Of a stretch of DNA of 64,000 bases, positions 51,296 through 61,761 are shown piece by piece. Source of the stretch: Melampsora larici-populina 98AG31 (Eukaryota; Basidiomycota; Pucciniomycetes; Pucciniales; Melampsoraceae); contig NW_006768781.1 of NCBI RefSeq assembly GCF_000204055.1, positions 515,940 to 579,939 on the forward strand, written 5' to 3'. Position 1 is the first letter of the stretch; every line of letters begins with the position of its first letter. The notes beneath the pieces are model-generated. The model made no database searches and had not been told where the DNA came from. It worked only from the letters and a program-made list of their open reading frames with translations. The position numbers and the translations under genes were made by a program.

Positions 51296-52746
51296 ATGTT
51301 GTTGGACGACTCTGAAGAAGTCTGTGTGTTATCAATTCTCTCCCTTCTTCAAGTGTTCAATGATTTCCTCAAAGGAAGCTGTGACCTACAAGCTATCACC
51401 ACATCTCAGCAAACCATCCATCAACACCATCTCAAAATAGCCCTAGCAATTGGTGAAGGTTTTGATGATCTAACTCACATCCAATATGTTGAACCTCAAT
51501 TTCATAATTGACTTACTATGTTGCAACATCTAAGATTTGGGGCGGTTTTCAATGGATCTGAAAGAAACTTTCTCCATCATGTACATTCCATTTCTTCCGT
51601 TGGCTAATCTGACACCAATCTGATATTGTGCATTTACTTTAACCAGGCACAAATGTCCAAAGAAAACTTCTACCGGTTGGCCGGCCTCATTCGAGATGAT
51701 CCGGTCTTCTTGAACAACTCAAATGTGCCTCAAGCACAAGTTGAATGGCAGTTGATGGTTACTCTATGTAGGCTGGGACTTAGCAGAAATGGTGGTAGTG
51801 ATTATATGATAGGGCAGTTGTTTGGAATCAGTGGTAGGTCAAAACTATCCAGCGTTCAGGTGACAATAGCGACTGACCCTTGGTGTTCTTAGAAGGGTCA
51901 GTTCACAACTACACACTTCGATGTTTAGAGGCAATTTTAAAACTCGAAAAGGAATACGTTTACTGGCCAAATCAACATGAAAGAGACCAAATCAAGGCTC
52001 ATTTTGGAAGCAAGTCTTTCTTCAAAGACTGCGTAGGCTGTATATATGGAACCCTCATACCTTTGGCTTTTGCACCGGTCAAGAATCACAAAGACTTTTG
52101 GACTCAAAAGCATATTTACGCCCTCAACACCCTGTTAGTTAGTAATCACCAAGGTCGAATGATCTATGCTAAGTGTGGTAGTGCTCACGGCCAATGTGTC
52201 TTTAATTCAACACATGTAAGTGAAAATACTCGTGGTTTGTCATTCAATTTGGTCTAATTGAGACTTTTTCTTTAGCTTGCTCAAAAACTAGATCTATACT
52301 TTGGGGAGAATGAGTATCTCTTGGCTGACTCGGGTTACACATGCTCAAAGAACATCATACCGACTTTCAAAAGCCCATGATTACAGAGTTTCAATGCTTT
52401 GAAAAGAGATTTTAACAGGGCACTCAGTGAACAAAGAGTGATCAGCAAACATGGAAATGGCCAACTCAAGCTTTGATTTCAGTCTTTGCAAGATTTACGG
52501 ATCCTAATCAAAGACGTCCTTTCAGCTACACACGCAACCAACTGGCTCCAGGTGTGCTGCATACTGCACAACTTTTCAATCAAATTCAATGATGTTTGGA
52601 TTCCGCAAGCCCCTCCAACTCCAAATATGGATTATGTAGATGTAGACAATGATTACGAACCAATTGTTTTGGAAAGAAACACTGCATACCGCAGACGGAA
52701 CAATCTCTTGGGTGAATTTGGAAGGTATTGCCAACATCATCATTAG
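51296..52746 (+). pseudogene. PIF/Harbinger transposase, catalytically dead
   Basis: Parallels the intact copy at 59701-61328. The upstream part (MLLDDSEEVCVLSILSLLQ) is followed by MSKENFYRLAGLIRDDPVFL, LCRLGLSRNGG, EGSVHNYTLRCLEAILKLEK, FKDCVGCIYGTLIPLAFAP, LLADSGYTC and HATNWLQVCCILHNF. The first catalytic Asp is Tyr (TAT at 52045-52047; family has IDGTLI). The final Glu is Lys (AAA at 52447-52449, in SKHGNGQLK). Only the middle Asp (LLADSGY) survives. TGA at 52474 sits at an expected arginine; another stop lies near 52378, and the frame breaks near 51880. No TIRs were identified. Confidence 0.82.
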
Positions 52747-52749
52747 CTG

Positions 52750-53363
52750 ATTCCCTTAGAGTTATTATGGAAGTGTATGATACAAAGCAAATTCTAGGCA
52801 TATAAACGTTAGCAGTTGAAATGCAATGATTTGGTCTGTTAATTTAAACATGAATCACGTACCCAAAAAGGCCCTTTTGACCCCAAAAAGACTAGTGACA
52901 CATGAGTGAGTGAGGTCACAAAGTGAGCCACTTGATTAAATTTTTATGTAAGGATTTAATCAAATACATTTCATGTATCCTCAGAAGATAAGTATTTCAT
53001 AAATACATATCATTATTTTTTTATGTGATCAAATTTCAAAACACGCAATGATGCTAATTTTCAAAGAGAAAAACATGTTTGATATCATTTCATATATAGT
53101 TAATAAATTCTTTTTTTAAGTAGAAGACAATTTTTTTTGAGTACCTTGTTTGATTTCTGATAGATAGAAGAATAAGAAGCAAAACACACAAAAAAACAGA
53201 AACATGACTATTTTATTTATTCATTCTCAGAGACCAATATTTGGTAGTTTAGAGAAATGATAACAAAAATCATATATCACAACTTTTTTTTCATTTCTGA
53301 TAGATAGAAAAATCAAAACTCAAATATGAAATAAATATTTCAATTGGACTAATTGTAAAATCA
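52750..53363. other. AT-rich spacer
   Basis: No gene recognised. A TTTCTGATAGATAGAA block occurs twice (about 53154 and 53295). Confidence 0.4.
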
Positions 53364-53757
53364 TCATGATAAATTCTTGATCACTTCATCAGCCATTCTT
53401 TCAGCCTCGGCATATGGGATGTTGGAAGCAGAAAGTTCAGCAATCATAGCAATCCTTTCTCGAGCTAAATCAAGTTTGGACAACCCAGATCCATGGCTGT
53501 TCTCTTCCAAAGCTCGTTGCTCCTGGGCCAATTCTCAATCTAGTTTCAGCATTTCGAGCTCATCTTGCTTCTTTCTTTTTGACTTCCTCAGTTCAATGTC
53601 TTCAGCTGATAGGTCATTCTTGTCCAAAGCGCGTTTATCAGAAGGGTTTGTAATACCAAATTGAGCTCCTAAGATATTGGCCCTTCCAGTTGAAGCGCCT
53701 GCCACTTGTTCTAGCATCAGTCTTTGATTTTCATTGGCCCTTGCTTTTTGCAGCCCA
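53364..53757 (-). pseudogene. C-terminal fragment of a Myb-like transposon accessory protein
   Basis: The frame contains LQKARANENQRLMLEQVAGA, SDKRALDKNDLSAEDIELRK, a KRKKQDELEMLKLD coiled-coil-like segment, then after a TGA (expected Arg) ELAQEQRALEENSH and IAELSASNIPYAEAERMADE. Fungal Harbinger and related elements encode a second, Myb/SANT-like protein ending in such a charged helix. The N-terminal half is missing. The frame is cut at its right end by the palindromic array, so it may have been split by that insertion. It lies about 0.6 kb from the dead Harbinger transposase. Confidence 0.5.
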
Positions 53758-54240
53758 CACAAAATCCATGTAGGCTCTGCCAAAACAGCGCCTACATGGC
53801 TGTTTCCCACAAAAAAGCGCCTGCATTTATGATGTAGGCGCTCAAAACATTGTAAAATGACGCCTACAGATCAAAAAACCCATGTAGGCATTGTTTGGCT
53901 ACGCCTACATGCTAAAAATGAAATGTAAGCGTAATTTGATTACACCTACAAATTGTAGGTGCTTCAAATTTACGCCTACATCTCATTTTTGAATGTAGGC
54001 GTAAAATTCAAGCGCCTACATATGTGGGCACTTGAAAATTACGCCTACATGTCTTTTTTTGCATGTAGGCGTAGTTGTCAAGCGCCTACATCTATAATTT
54101 GAAATGTAGATGCTTGAATATCCCGCCTACATTTCTTTGTGGGGATGTGGGTGTCATTTTCAAGCGCCTACATGTGTATTGAGGCAAGGGACTGCGCCTA
54201 CACATGTGTGGATGTGGAACTTTGGTCCAACTTCTCTTCC

Positions 54241-54427
54241 GTCTTCCAATAATCTCTTTTTGAGTCCAAACTGCTTTGTCTTTCTTCCGATACTCTCATT
54301 TCAAGTCCAAACAGCTTTGCCCGTCTTCCAATACTCTCATTTCAAGTCCAAATGGCTTTGCCCGTCTTCCAATACTCTCATTTTGAGTCCAAACTGTGTT
54401 TTCTGTCTTCCAATACTCTCATCTTGA
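54241..54427. repeat. 41-bp tandem repeat, five copies
   Basis: The GTCTTCCAATACTCTCATTT unit starts at 54241, 54282, 54323, 54364 and 54405, an exact 41-bp period; the last copy is partial. Confidence 0.92.
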
Positions 54428-54777
54428 CTGGAAAATAGTTCTTCATTACCTGTCAAACCAGTTTGGAGTTGCAGGTGCTGGAGTTGTAGCGCCTACATAT
54501 GCAAGACTGCAAGTAGGTGCTTATTTGAGCCAAAAAATTCATGTTGGCGCTTGTAATTTACGCCTACATGTGTTGAGATTCAATCAACACAAGCATACAT
54601 CATATTATGCTTATAGGATATTTACCCCAATATTTGTACATATATATACAACAACAAGTTATCCTCTATCAGTCTTCTTTTCTCATAAATGAAAAGAAGA
54701 CTGTGAGTGAACTATTTCTTTAATTCTTCAATCTTGATCTTTGTGACCTAGTCTGACCTATGTTACTTTCTTATAGT

Positions 54778-54938
54778 CTTGCTTGTTATCTTTATCAGAC
54801 TTGTGATGAGGTTCTGAACTTGTTTGTTTTTCCCAACTCAGGTACATTTTATCTTATCAATGAAAAGAAGACTTCTTGCTTGTTATCTTTATCAGACTTG
54901 TGATGAGGTTCTGAGCTTGTTTGTTTTTCCCAACTCAG
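54778..54938. repeat. Direct repeat, 64 bp at 97-bp spacing
   Basis: Segments 54778-54841 and 54875-54938 (CTTGCTTGTTATCTTTATCA onward to CCCAACTCAG) are nearly identical. A shorter ATGAAAAGAAGACT unit precedes the second copy and also occurs near 54687. Confidence 0.88.
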
Positions 54939-55190
54939 ACCGTATTCCAAGACTTTCTCAACATGCCTTAAAAACCATGTAGGCGTAATTTCCAAGCGCC
55001 TACATAGCAGGTGCTCAATTGCCAACGCCTACATACAGAAAATGGAATGTGGGCGCTCAAAAATTACAAAAAATCATGCCTACATGTTTTTTTTGAGATG
55101 TAGGCGCTTTTTTTGAGCGCCTCCATTGAATTTCCCATGTAGGCACTATTTTCAAGCGCCTACATGTTGAATTGCATATGTAGGCGCTAT

Positions 55191-55872
55191 TGTTCTTCTG
55201 GTTCTGGTATTGACTCTTGAGTGCTGGACTTAGGCAATTGATCAAGGGGTTTTAGATAAACCCAGCTCCTTGTGAGTAATCTCTGTGACTCAGTTGAATC
55301 AGTGAAGGTGGAGAGTACACTCCAACTTACAGGGACGGGTGAGGATTCCGACTCTTGGGACATCAAGACCCGCATATGTCTACAAACAAGTGACTAGGAG
55401 AAAGAGTTTAAAATTCAGTTTTTGTTCACTTGGCTCAAATTAAAAAGAACATACGTGAAGTTGATTCATCTCATATCTTCAGAGAATTCCAAGATCATTG
55501 TGGTTACGGACAACACGAGTCCATCGCTTGACACTTCTTGTATGGCTAGGAGATGTTTTGTATGGTTTGAACAGAATTTTGGAACACATTTGGGCTAGAC
55601 TTCTATAATGAGAATTCAAAATCTAGATTATAGAAAACTTTCAGGGTAGGATGATGTTTGCGTGCAGATGATAACAGGGAAACTAGGAGGTGTTAGATCA
55701 AGCGTCACAATGAACTTTGATGGTCTTTCAAGAGCAATCAAATGAAGTATTTATATGAGCACCCAGATCAATGGGAAGTGCTCAAAGTAGTCCTTTGAAG
55801 GCGGGAGGGCTCACCAAAGCTGGATTGGTGAGGATCTACTGGATGTCTTGCATGATACCAAAATCATTTCCG
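55191..55872. other. Spacer right of the palindromic array
   Basis: A minus-strand frame at 55187-55375 (MRVLMSQESESSPVPVSWSV) is low complexity and ends at the array. It could be the other half of a gene split by the array, but there is no proof. Otherwise no feature. Confidence 0.35.
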
Positions 55873-56140
55873 CAATTTGGTCAAGGTAATATGTAGGCAA
55901 GCAACATCTGTCTGGTGTTACCCATGCAATTGAATGAAAACCTATCTCATGAACGTTGCATGAATGTTTCAGTGCGGACATACATACAAACCTCAACATA
56001 AAATAAGAGACAAGCGATATACTGATATTATTGGATTCAAGAAATTATCTTTGATATGTCAACAAGACAGCGGAAGTCTTAAACCGTCTGTTGTAACAAA
56101 GGAAAACGGATGTGGTGCACAGTGGAAATTGTTGATCTTA
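55873..56140. repeat. Host direct repeat, copy 1 (interrupted by transposon)
   Basis: Closely similar to 61499-61758; shared blocks include GGCAAGCAACATC, CTATCTCATGAACG/CATATCTCATGAACG, AAGAGACAAGCGATA and ACCGTCTGTTGTAACAAAGG. It ends at TTA where a foldback element begins. Confidence 0.85.
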
Positions 56141-57089
56141 CACTACAAAAAATATAATGTTTTCCAGGCAGAAAATGAAAATATTGATCTACAAAAATAT
56201 TGGGTGGTCAACAGGAGGGCAAAAAATACAAAAAAATATGGCTGTTGTTCCTGGTGTTGAAAGCTTCAATCTGAGTATGTTTTTGTATCTTTAGAGTGCA
56301 TATTGTTGAACGTACTAACAAAAAACCCCATATTCATCAGATGTATACCTGTAACAGATGCTGAAATTTGGTTCCTCAGATTGGAGAGGACAATTTGAAA
56401 TCTACAAATGCTCATAACTTTGGCAATTGGCAAGGAAAACACTCAATTATTGGTTGATTAGAAAGCTGAACTCTGTCTCCAGATCTTTCATTAAGGTGAT
56501 GGGGCTGTGTCCAGCTTTGCAAAGAATCTATGTGGCTTTGAAGAAGATATTTCAAAGTGACTATAGCTGCCTTGTGAGATAAAATGAAGCCTTGAATCAT
56601 TTTGAGACATTTAGAGAGAGACTGTGGCTTTCTAATGAGCCTAAAAGCAAGTCTTTTGACCAAGAATTGTGAATTTTATGAGCATTTGTAGAATTCAAAT
56701 TGTCCTCTCCAATCCAAGGAACTGAATTTCAGCATCTGTTACAGGTGTATATCTGATGAATATGGGGTTTTTTGTTAGTACATTCAACAATATGCCCTCT
56801 AAAATACACAAAAATACTCAGCTTGTTGCTCTCAACACTAGGAACAATATCCATATTTGTTTGTATTTCTTGCCCTCCTCCTGACCGCCCAATATTTTTG
56901 TATATCAATATTTGTGTTTTCTGCCCAGAAAACATTAGCCGTGTTCAAACCTAACCTGGTTTCCCAAAAACCCAGTTACCCACTTGATTTTTACACTAGG
57001 TTTACCCAGATGTACCGGGAAGGTGTAAAAAAAAAGTCAAATAACAACCAAGAGCCTGTTTCCCTTTCTCCACAATTAATCAACACACC

Positions 57090-58747
57090 ATGCCACGCAA
57101 ACAGAAACCCAAGAATCCCCCTCCCAACTCCAATTCAACAACAGATTTCCATCAAAATACAGCTACACCCGCCGTCTCGAACACCCAAACTCCCAAAGAA
57201 ACTCCCAGCGCGAGTAGCTTAGTATCATCTATCCCAGCCTTCCAAACTTTGCCCTTGGCTTCCCTTTCTCAAACCAATTTGATTCATTTGGGCCAGGCCC
57301 TGGCAACCTCAGCCACATCAGCCCCGTTGCTTTTGGCTTCAACTCAAGGTGTTCTTGATTTTCCTTCACCAACCCCACCTGCTATTTTAAATCCAGCTTT
57401 CTTAACAACTCTGGGAGCTCAGCCAACTGTAATATCACCTATCACCTCAATGAGTCAAGTCACAGTTGCTAAAAGAGGACACAGACGACCTAAGAAATCT
57501 GAAAGCAAAAAGATATCTGCCATTGAAAAGAAATCCAAAATTGATGCTAGTGAAGAGAAGTCAAGTGCTGCTCAAGCCTCGTGGTTTGTGGAGGGAGTAG
57601 ATGGCTACTCTGACATGGACATAGTTGCCTTATGGTGCGCCGAGTTAGATAATTTCAATCAATGGAAGAGCTGTACTCCAAGCAAGATAGCAGTAGCTTC
57701 ACTTTTGAGTGAACATATGGCACAGAAGAATTGACCCGGTCAAAACGCACAAGAGTGCAACAAGAAAGTATGTACATCTTGTAGCTTATGATTCATGTTC
57801 AGCAGTTGGTTCATCTTTTTTCAATCATCTAGATTGGATGGCTTGAAACAAAGTTCAAAAAAGCTTGGGAACAAGTGCAGTCGACTGGCCAAGGTATTCT
57901 TGACAACGAAGATTACAAGAATGAGTTGAAAGAATTGGACTTGTTATTGGTAACTGTAAACAGTGATGGTGAAGAGCAGTTAAATGGAAAGATTTATCAA
58001 AAAACTTTGGAACAAGGCCGTTCCCGAGCCCCTGCAAGAGGTTCTCCTTTAGGTACGTGTGTTTTGGTTATCCTGTACATGTAAGAGGTCTGACACAGTG
58101 CTCAAATCATGTAGAGAAGGCCTTAGGAATCTGTCTGTGGTATTGCACCTTGAAGTCTGTGATGCTCGAGCATTTGAATATCATACCTGAAGCAACACAT
58201 GATACTCTAGCAAACACACCTTTGACTCCACTTGACTTCAAGGACATTGATAAGCAGATCATTTTGGATGAAAGTGAAGACAAAGACGGCAATTTGATCA
58301 ACAATTTGGTGGCTTCAGATCTTGAGGATCAGGAGGAGAAAGTTAAGGTTGGAGATGTGATGAATAAAAAGGGGTTGCCTCCACACAGAATGAACAAATT
58401 AGCAAGCCGCCAATGCATTTCGAGTTTATTTGAAAAATATGATTTTGATGTATGCAACTTTAGAGTCCAGACGAGATTCCAGGAACAGCTCTGCTTCACA
58501 AGACCCGCTTGGTCTACAAAACCTTATCACCAATATTCTCCCCTCAAAAGCGGAATGTCTTGCTTTGGCAAAGGAAGAACACAAGAAAGAGAAAGAGCAG
58601 TCAAAATTGATGTACAAGATAGCCAATGCAATTACGGTCATGTCAGAAAACCAAAAAGAAGACTTACAGCTCAAAAAGGCTCAACTCCGTTCCAAGGCAG
58701 CAACCAAATTCATCGGCATGGGCAATACATTTGAGGATGCTTTTTGA
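57090..58747 (+). pseudogene. Harbinger Myb/SANT-like accessory protein, one clear stop
   Basis: Starts MPRKQKPKNPPPNSNSTTDF; the Pro/Ser/Thr-rich first 130 residues lead to a basic patch (KRGHRRPKKSESKK) and a Myb/SANT-like domain: ASWFVEGVDGYSDMDIVALW, then across TGA (57732-57734, expected Arg) PGQNAQECNKK, a GTATGT..TAG intron, and IGWLETKFKKAWEQVQSTGQ. Later segments include SLFEKYDFD and a C-terminal charged helix (LALAKEEHKKEKEQSKLMYK). The link between the last two segments shifts frame near 58450 and I could not resolve it as an intron. Such proteins bind the TIRs and bring the transposase to the nucleus. Confidence 0.7.
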
Positions 58748-59700
58748 AAAGCATCCATTATGTTCCCGGACTCTCAACCAGCTCAAACTCAGGAGGTTAT
58801 TCAGGGTAGTAGTAAAGACCTAGGCTTACATGACAATGAAATCCACAATGACACCAATGACTCCACCTACGGCTGTGGTTCACCTGAACTTTAAAGTTCA
58901 AAGACCTGAAAGTGTTTCAAAAAAGGTCTTCTTGATTTACAACCAAAATCATTACAAAACAAAACTTCCAATCAATCTACTCTTTTCCAGCTCTGTGCTA
59001 TTTGGCCAAACTGGTCCTTTGTTGGACAAGTTTTTCAACTCTACTTCTTCTCACCTCAAATGGCTCCAAAAGAAAAAAGGAATATTTAAATTGTTCTTGT
59101 TGTTTAAGACTTGTTGTTTTCAAAACAGGAAATGCTCGTTGTTCCATTTCTGGTTAATGGTCATCTCAAATTGCTCATAGACAAAGAAATAAAGTTATTC
59201 TTGCTTTTGATTACGTGTTGGTGCTTTAAAAAACTTAGACTTATTGATTTGAAAAGTGTGGTTTGCTTTCCTCTGATATTTCTCAAACCTGATAAATCAA
59301 AATCCCTCTTGTTTTTCCTCTTCCCAAACTCGTTCTTGCTTTTGAATCATACTTGTTTGGATTCATCTAGTGAATCAAACACCAATATAAAAAACACTCT
59401 TGTTTCTAAATTCAATTATTAACATGTTCTTCATCACTCGAATTGATTTTTGTTTACCCGCGTTCTAAATGAGCCAAAAAGGGTTTTTTTGTTTTAACCC
59501 GCTTGATTGCAATTGAATCCCCCTGAGTTTGTTTCAACAGTAATCAAACAAAATAGAGGATAAAAAAAATTGTTTTAAAAAAACAAACACAGTTGATAGC
59601 ATGGAGTCAAAGAGGAAAATGACAATTCATTACAAAAACATCACACAAAGTCACACAAAGTAAATGTGAGTAGCCACAGGTCCACACACATTTAAAACCC

Positions 59701-61328
59701 TCATGTCATACTTAACACATATTCCCGAAATAAACCCTCTCTAGTTTGATCAGCTAATTGCACATTCCCCATTGCTGCATGAGCCTCAGCTTCAGCGGTG
59801 GGAGGGTCCTCTCGGTGTTGATCCCAATCATCTGGCAAACCTGTTTCTCCAAAGCCTTCGTGTTTGTTCACGAAGTTGTGTACCACACAGAAAGCAGCAA
59901 GCCATTTTGTGAGGCGCTTGGCAGACTTTGGGCCCTTGATGATCACTCGAGACTCCTTACAGGACTGAGTCCTACCTTTCCAAATTACATTTGTATGTTC
60001 AGAAGCTATTCGAACCAGACTTAATTCAAAGTTGAAATATTGGTGTTCACGGTCGAGTTGCTGATTTCTTGGTTTTTTGAAAGCAGGCAGAATACACTTT
60101 GAAGCACTGTAGCCCAAATCAGCTAACAAATACTCTCCTGGACTAAAGTAATTTTCAATGTGTTTGTAGAACTAAGATAGATATCAGTATTTTGTTTAAA
60201 ACATCTAAACAAAAAGGATTAAATACCTCAGTAGATTTGAGCACTCACTGATTGTGTGCAGATCTGCACCATCCATGATGAGCGTATAGGATTTGTTTAC
60301 GATGATCACAAATAATTAAAGAATTAACTGCATAAATCGATTTTCTGCAGTAATAGTTCTCGCCATTCTTCTGTGGTGCATAAGCTAGTGCTATGAGGGT
60401 GCCGTCAATAAAACTGACACCATTCTTGAAGAAAGAATTGGCTCCAATTTTGTTTTTGATGCTTGTTTGTTCTTCAGGTGTAGGCCACCTCACGTATCGT
60501 GATTCCAGTTTGACCAGTGCCACAATGCATCGGTTTGTATAGCTGTCAACACTGCCTTCTGCCATTTTAAAAAGTTTTGCAATTTGACACTGCCCTCCAT
60601 TTCCGGAGAGTCCAAAGCTAGCCATGGCAACCAAAAGTTCCCACGCGACTGGAGCTTGGGGGCAGTTCGAATTGTTGTGGAAAACGGGATTGGGTGCTAT
60701 CTCATGTACAAGTTTCATGAAGGTGTTTCGTGACATCCAAGCCTATCACCGAGTAACAACAGTTTGAAAACAAATCAGGCAAGTTGAAAGGTAAACTTGA
60801 CAACGTGAAAAGAAAACATGAAGTACATACCACAACACTCCATCGCCGATCAGTCTCATGGAACCATTTGTCGAAGAATTCCTGCTTGTCACAGCAGTTC
60901 GACAGATCAACCCTAGAAACGAGATACCGTTGCTTCTTAGCACAATCCAGCCCAAAATCCACAATTGCAAGCGTTGCTTTGTCCTCAGAGTATCGACGTT
61001 TGCAGGATCTTTGATTTGATGCTAGAGTGGACAAGTTTGCTAGAAGTAAGTGACAAGCCATCAAAATGAGGTGGTCTTGTTCACTTGTATCTTCTTCTGA
61101 GTTGAGTTGACCAAGGATGATATTAGCCGCCAATGTTGTAGTGAAATTGGTGGGCTTCTTGAGTGAACGGTGATATCTGTGGGCCAAAGACGCTACTTGA
61201 AGTGCAAAGAAGCACAACAAGCAGTTCAGGACGACGGTACGGAGGGTGGTGTTGGGCATTTGTGGTGGTGGTAGAGTCACAGGTGGAGTCTGGCAGTGGT
61301 AGAAGGGTATTAACGGGTCAGTGGGCAA
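59701..61328 (-). pseudogene. PIF/Harbinger DDE transposase with a single nonsense codon
   Basis: Three exons, 61328-60831, 60742-60227 and 60171-59701, total 1485 nt (494 codons plus stop). Segments: SEEDTSEQDHLILMACHLLL, RWSVV, AWMSRNTFMKLVHEIAPNPV, SFGLSGNGGQCQIAKLF and EGSVDSYTNRCIVALVKLES. Catalytic triad: Asp in SFIDGTLIALAYAP, Asp in LLADLGYSASKC, Glu in ASEHTNVIWKGR. All three remain. The only interruption is TGA at 60245-60247 in SAHNQ-stop-VLKSTE, where the family has Arg. It lies convergent with the Myb-like gene. Confidence 0.88.
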
Positions 61329-61498
61329 TACAATCTGGGTACTCAGCTCTGAAACATGACTTGTGAACCCGGTTTACCCAGTACCACCAAACTCCGCCAA
61401 AAGTGCAACTGGGTAACCGGGTTTTTGGGAAACCGGGTTAGGTTTGAACGCGGCTATCATATTCTTTGTAGTGTTGAAAGGTCCCAAACTCATTTCTG

Positions 61499-61758
61499 TG
61501 ATTTGACCAGGTGAATAGGCAAGCAACATCCGCCTGGTGCTGCCTATGCAATTAAATGAAACCATATCTCATGAACGTCTCATGAACATTTCAAAGCCAA
61601 TATACAAACATCAACATCAAACAAGAGACAAGCGATACCCTATTTTGATGGATTAAAAAAATTCTCTTCAATATGTCAATGACACAGTGGAGGTTCTTAA
61701 CCGTCTGTTGTAACAAAGGAAAGTGGGACACTGTGGACGGTGGTCATTGATGATCTTA
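61499..61758. repeat. Host direct repeat, copy 2 (uninterrupted)
   Basis: Matches 55873-56140 and continues through GATCTTAAACAAAGGTCTG. The sequence right of the foldback element (61474 onward, TTGAAAGGTCCC) resembles this continuation, so copy 2 shows the target before insertion. Confidence 0.8.
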
Positions 61759-61761
61759 AAC

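Larger units (their letters stand above)
53766..55190. repeat. Palindromic array of alternating GCGCCTACAT / ATGTAGGCGC motifs
   Basis: About 35 copies of a 10-bp motif (GCGCCTACAT or ACGCCTACAT and variants) alternate in orientation, so each neighbouring pair can form a hairpin. They fall in three groups: 53766-54203 (dense), 54489-54570, and 54979-55190. The outermost motifs point inward symmetrically (CATGTAGG at left, TGTAGGCGC at right). The groups are separated by a 41-bp tandem repeat block and a 97-bp-spaced direct repeat. No coding frame was seen. It is likely one non-autonomous transposon with repetitive subterminal regions, but a clean target duplication was not found. Confidence 0.8.
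56938..61454. mobile_element. PIF/Harbinger transposon, near-complete (4.5 kb)
   Basis: Inverted ends of about 48 bp begin GCCGTGTTCAAACCTAACC on the left and the complement of GCCGCGTTCAAACCTAACC on the right, with CGGTTTCCCAAAAACCC-like continuation. It carries a plus-strand Myb-like gene and a minus-strand DDE transposase gene, the standard two-gene Harbinger layout. It sits within the right terminal arm of the surrounding foldback element. The exact target duplication is unclear: flanks read ..CATTA and TATCAT.., and a 3-bp CAT or a TA duplication are both possible. Confidence 0.85.
56141..61473. mobile_element. CACTAC-ended foldback element (copy B) with Harbinger inside
   Basis: The left end CACTACAAAAAATATAATG is preceded by TTA (56138-56140); the right end TATTCTTTGTAGTG is followed by TTG. 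Arms share GGGCAGAAAAC-like, TACTAACAAAAAACC-like and CCTGTAACAGATGCTGAAAT blocks with each other, and the same architecture as the element at 1830-3227. Without the inner insertion it would be about 0.8 kb. No genes of its own. Confidence 0.78.

Noticed and set aside
53766..55190. CRISPR array
   Set aside because: Repeats alternate in orientation with variable spacing and imperfect copies in a eukaryotic context; not a CRISPR layout.
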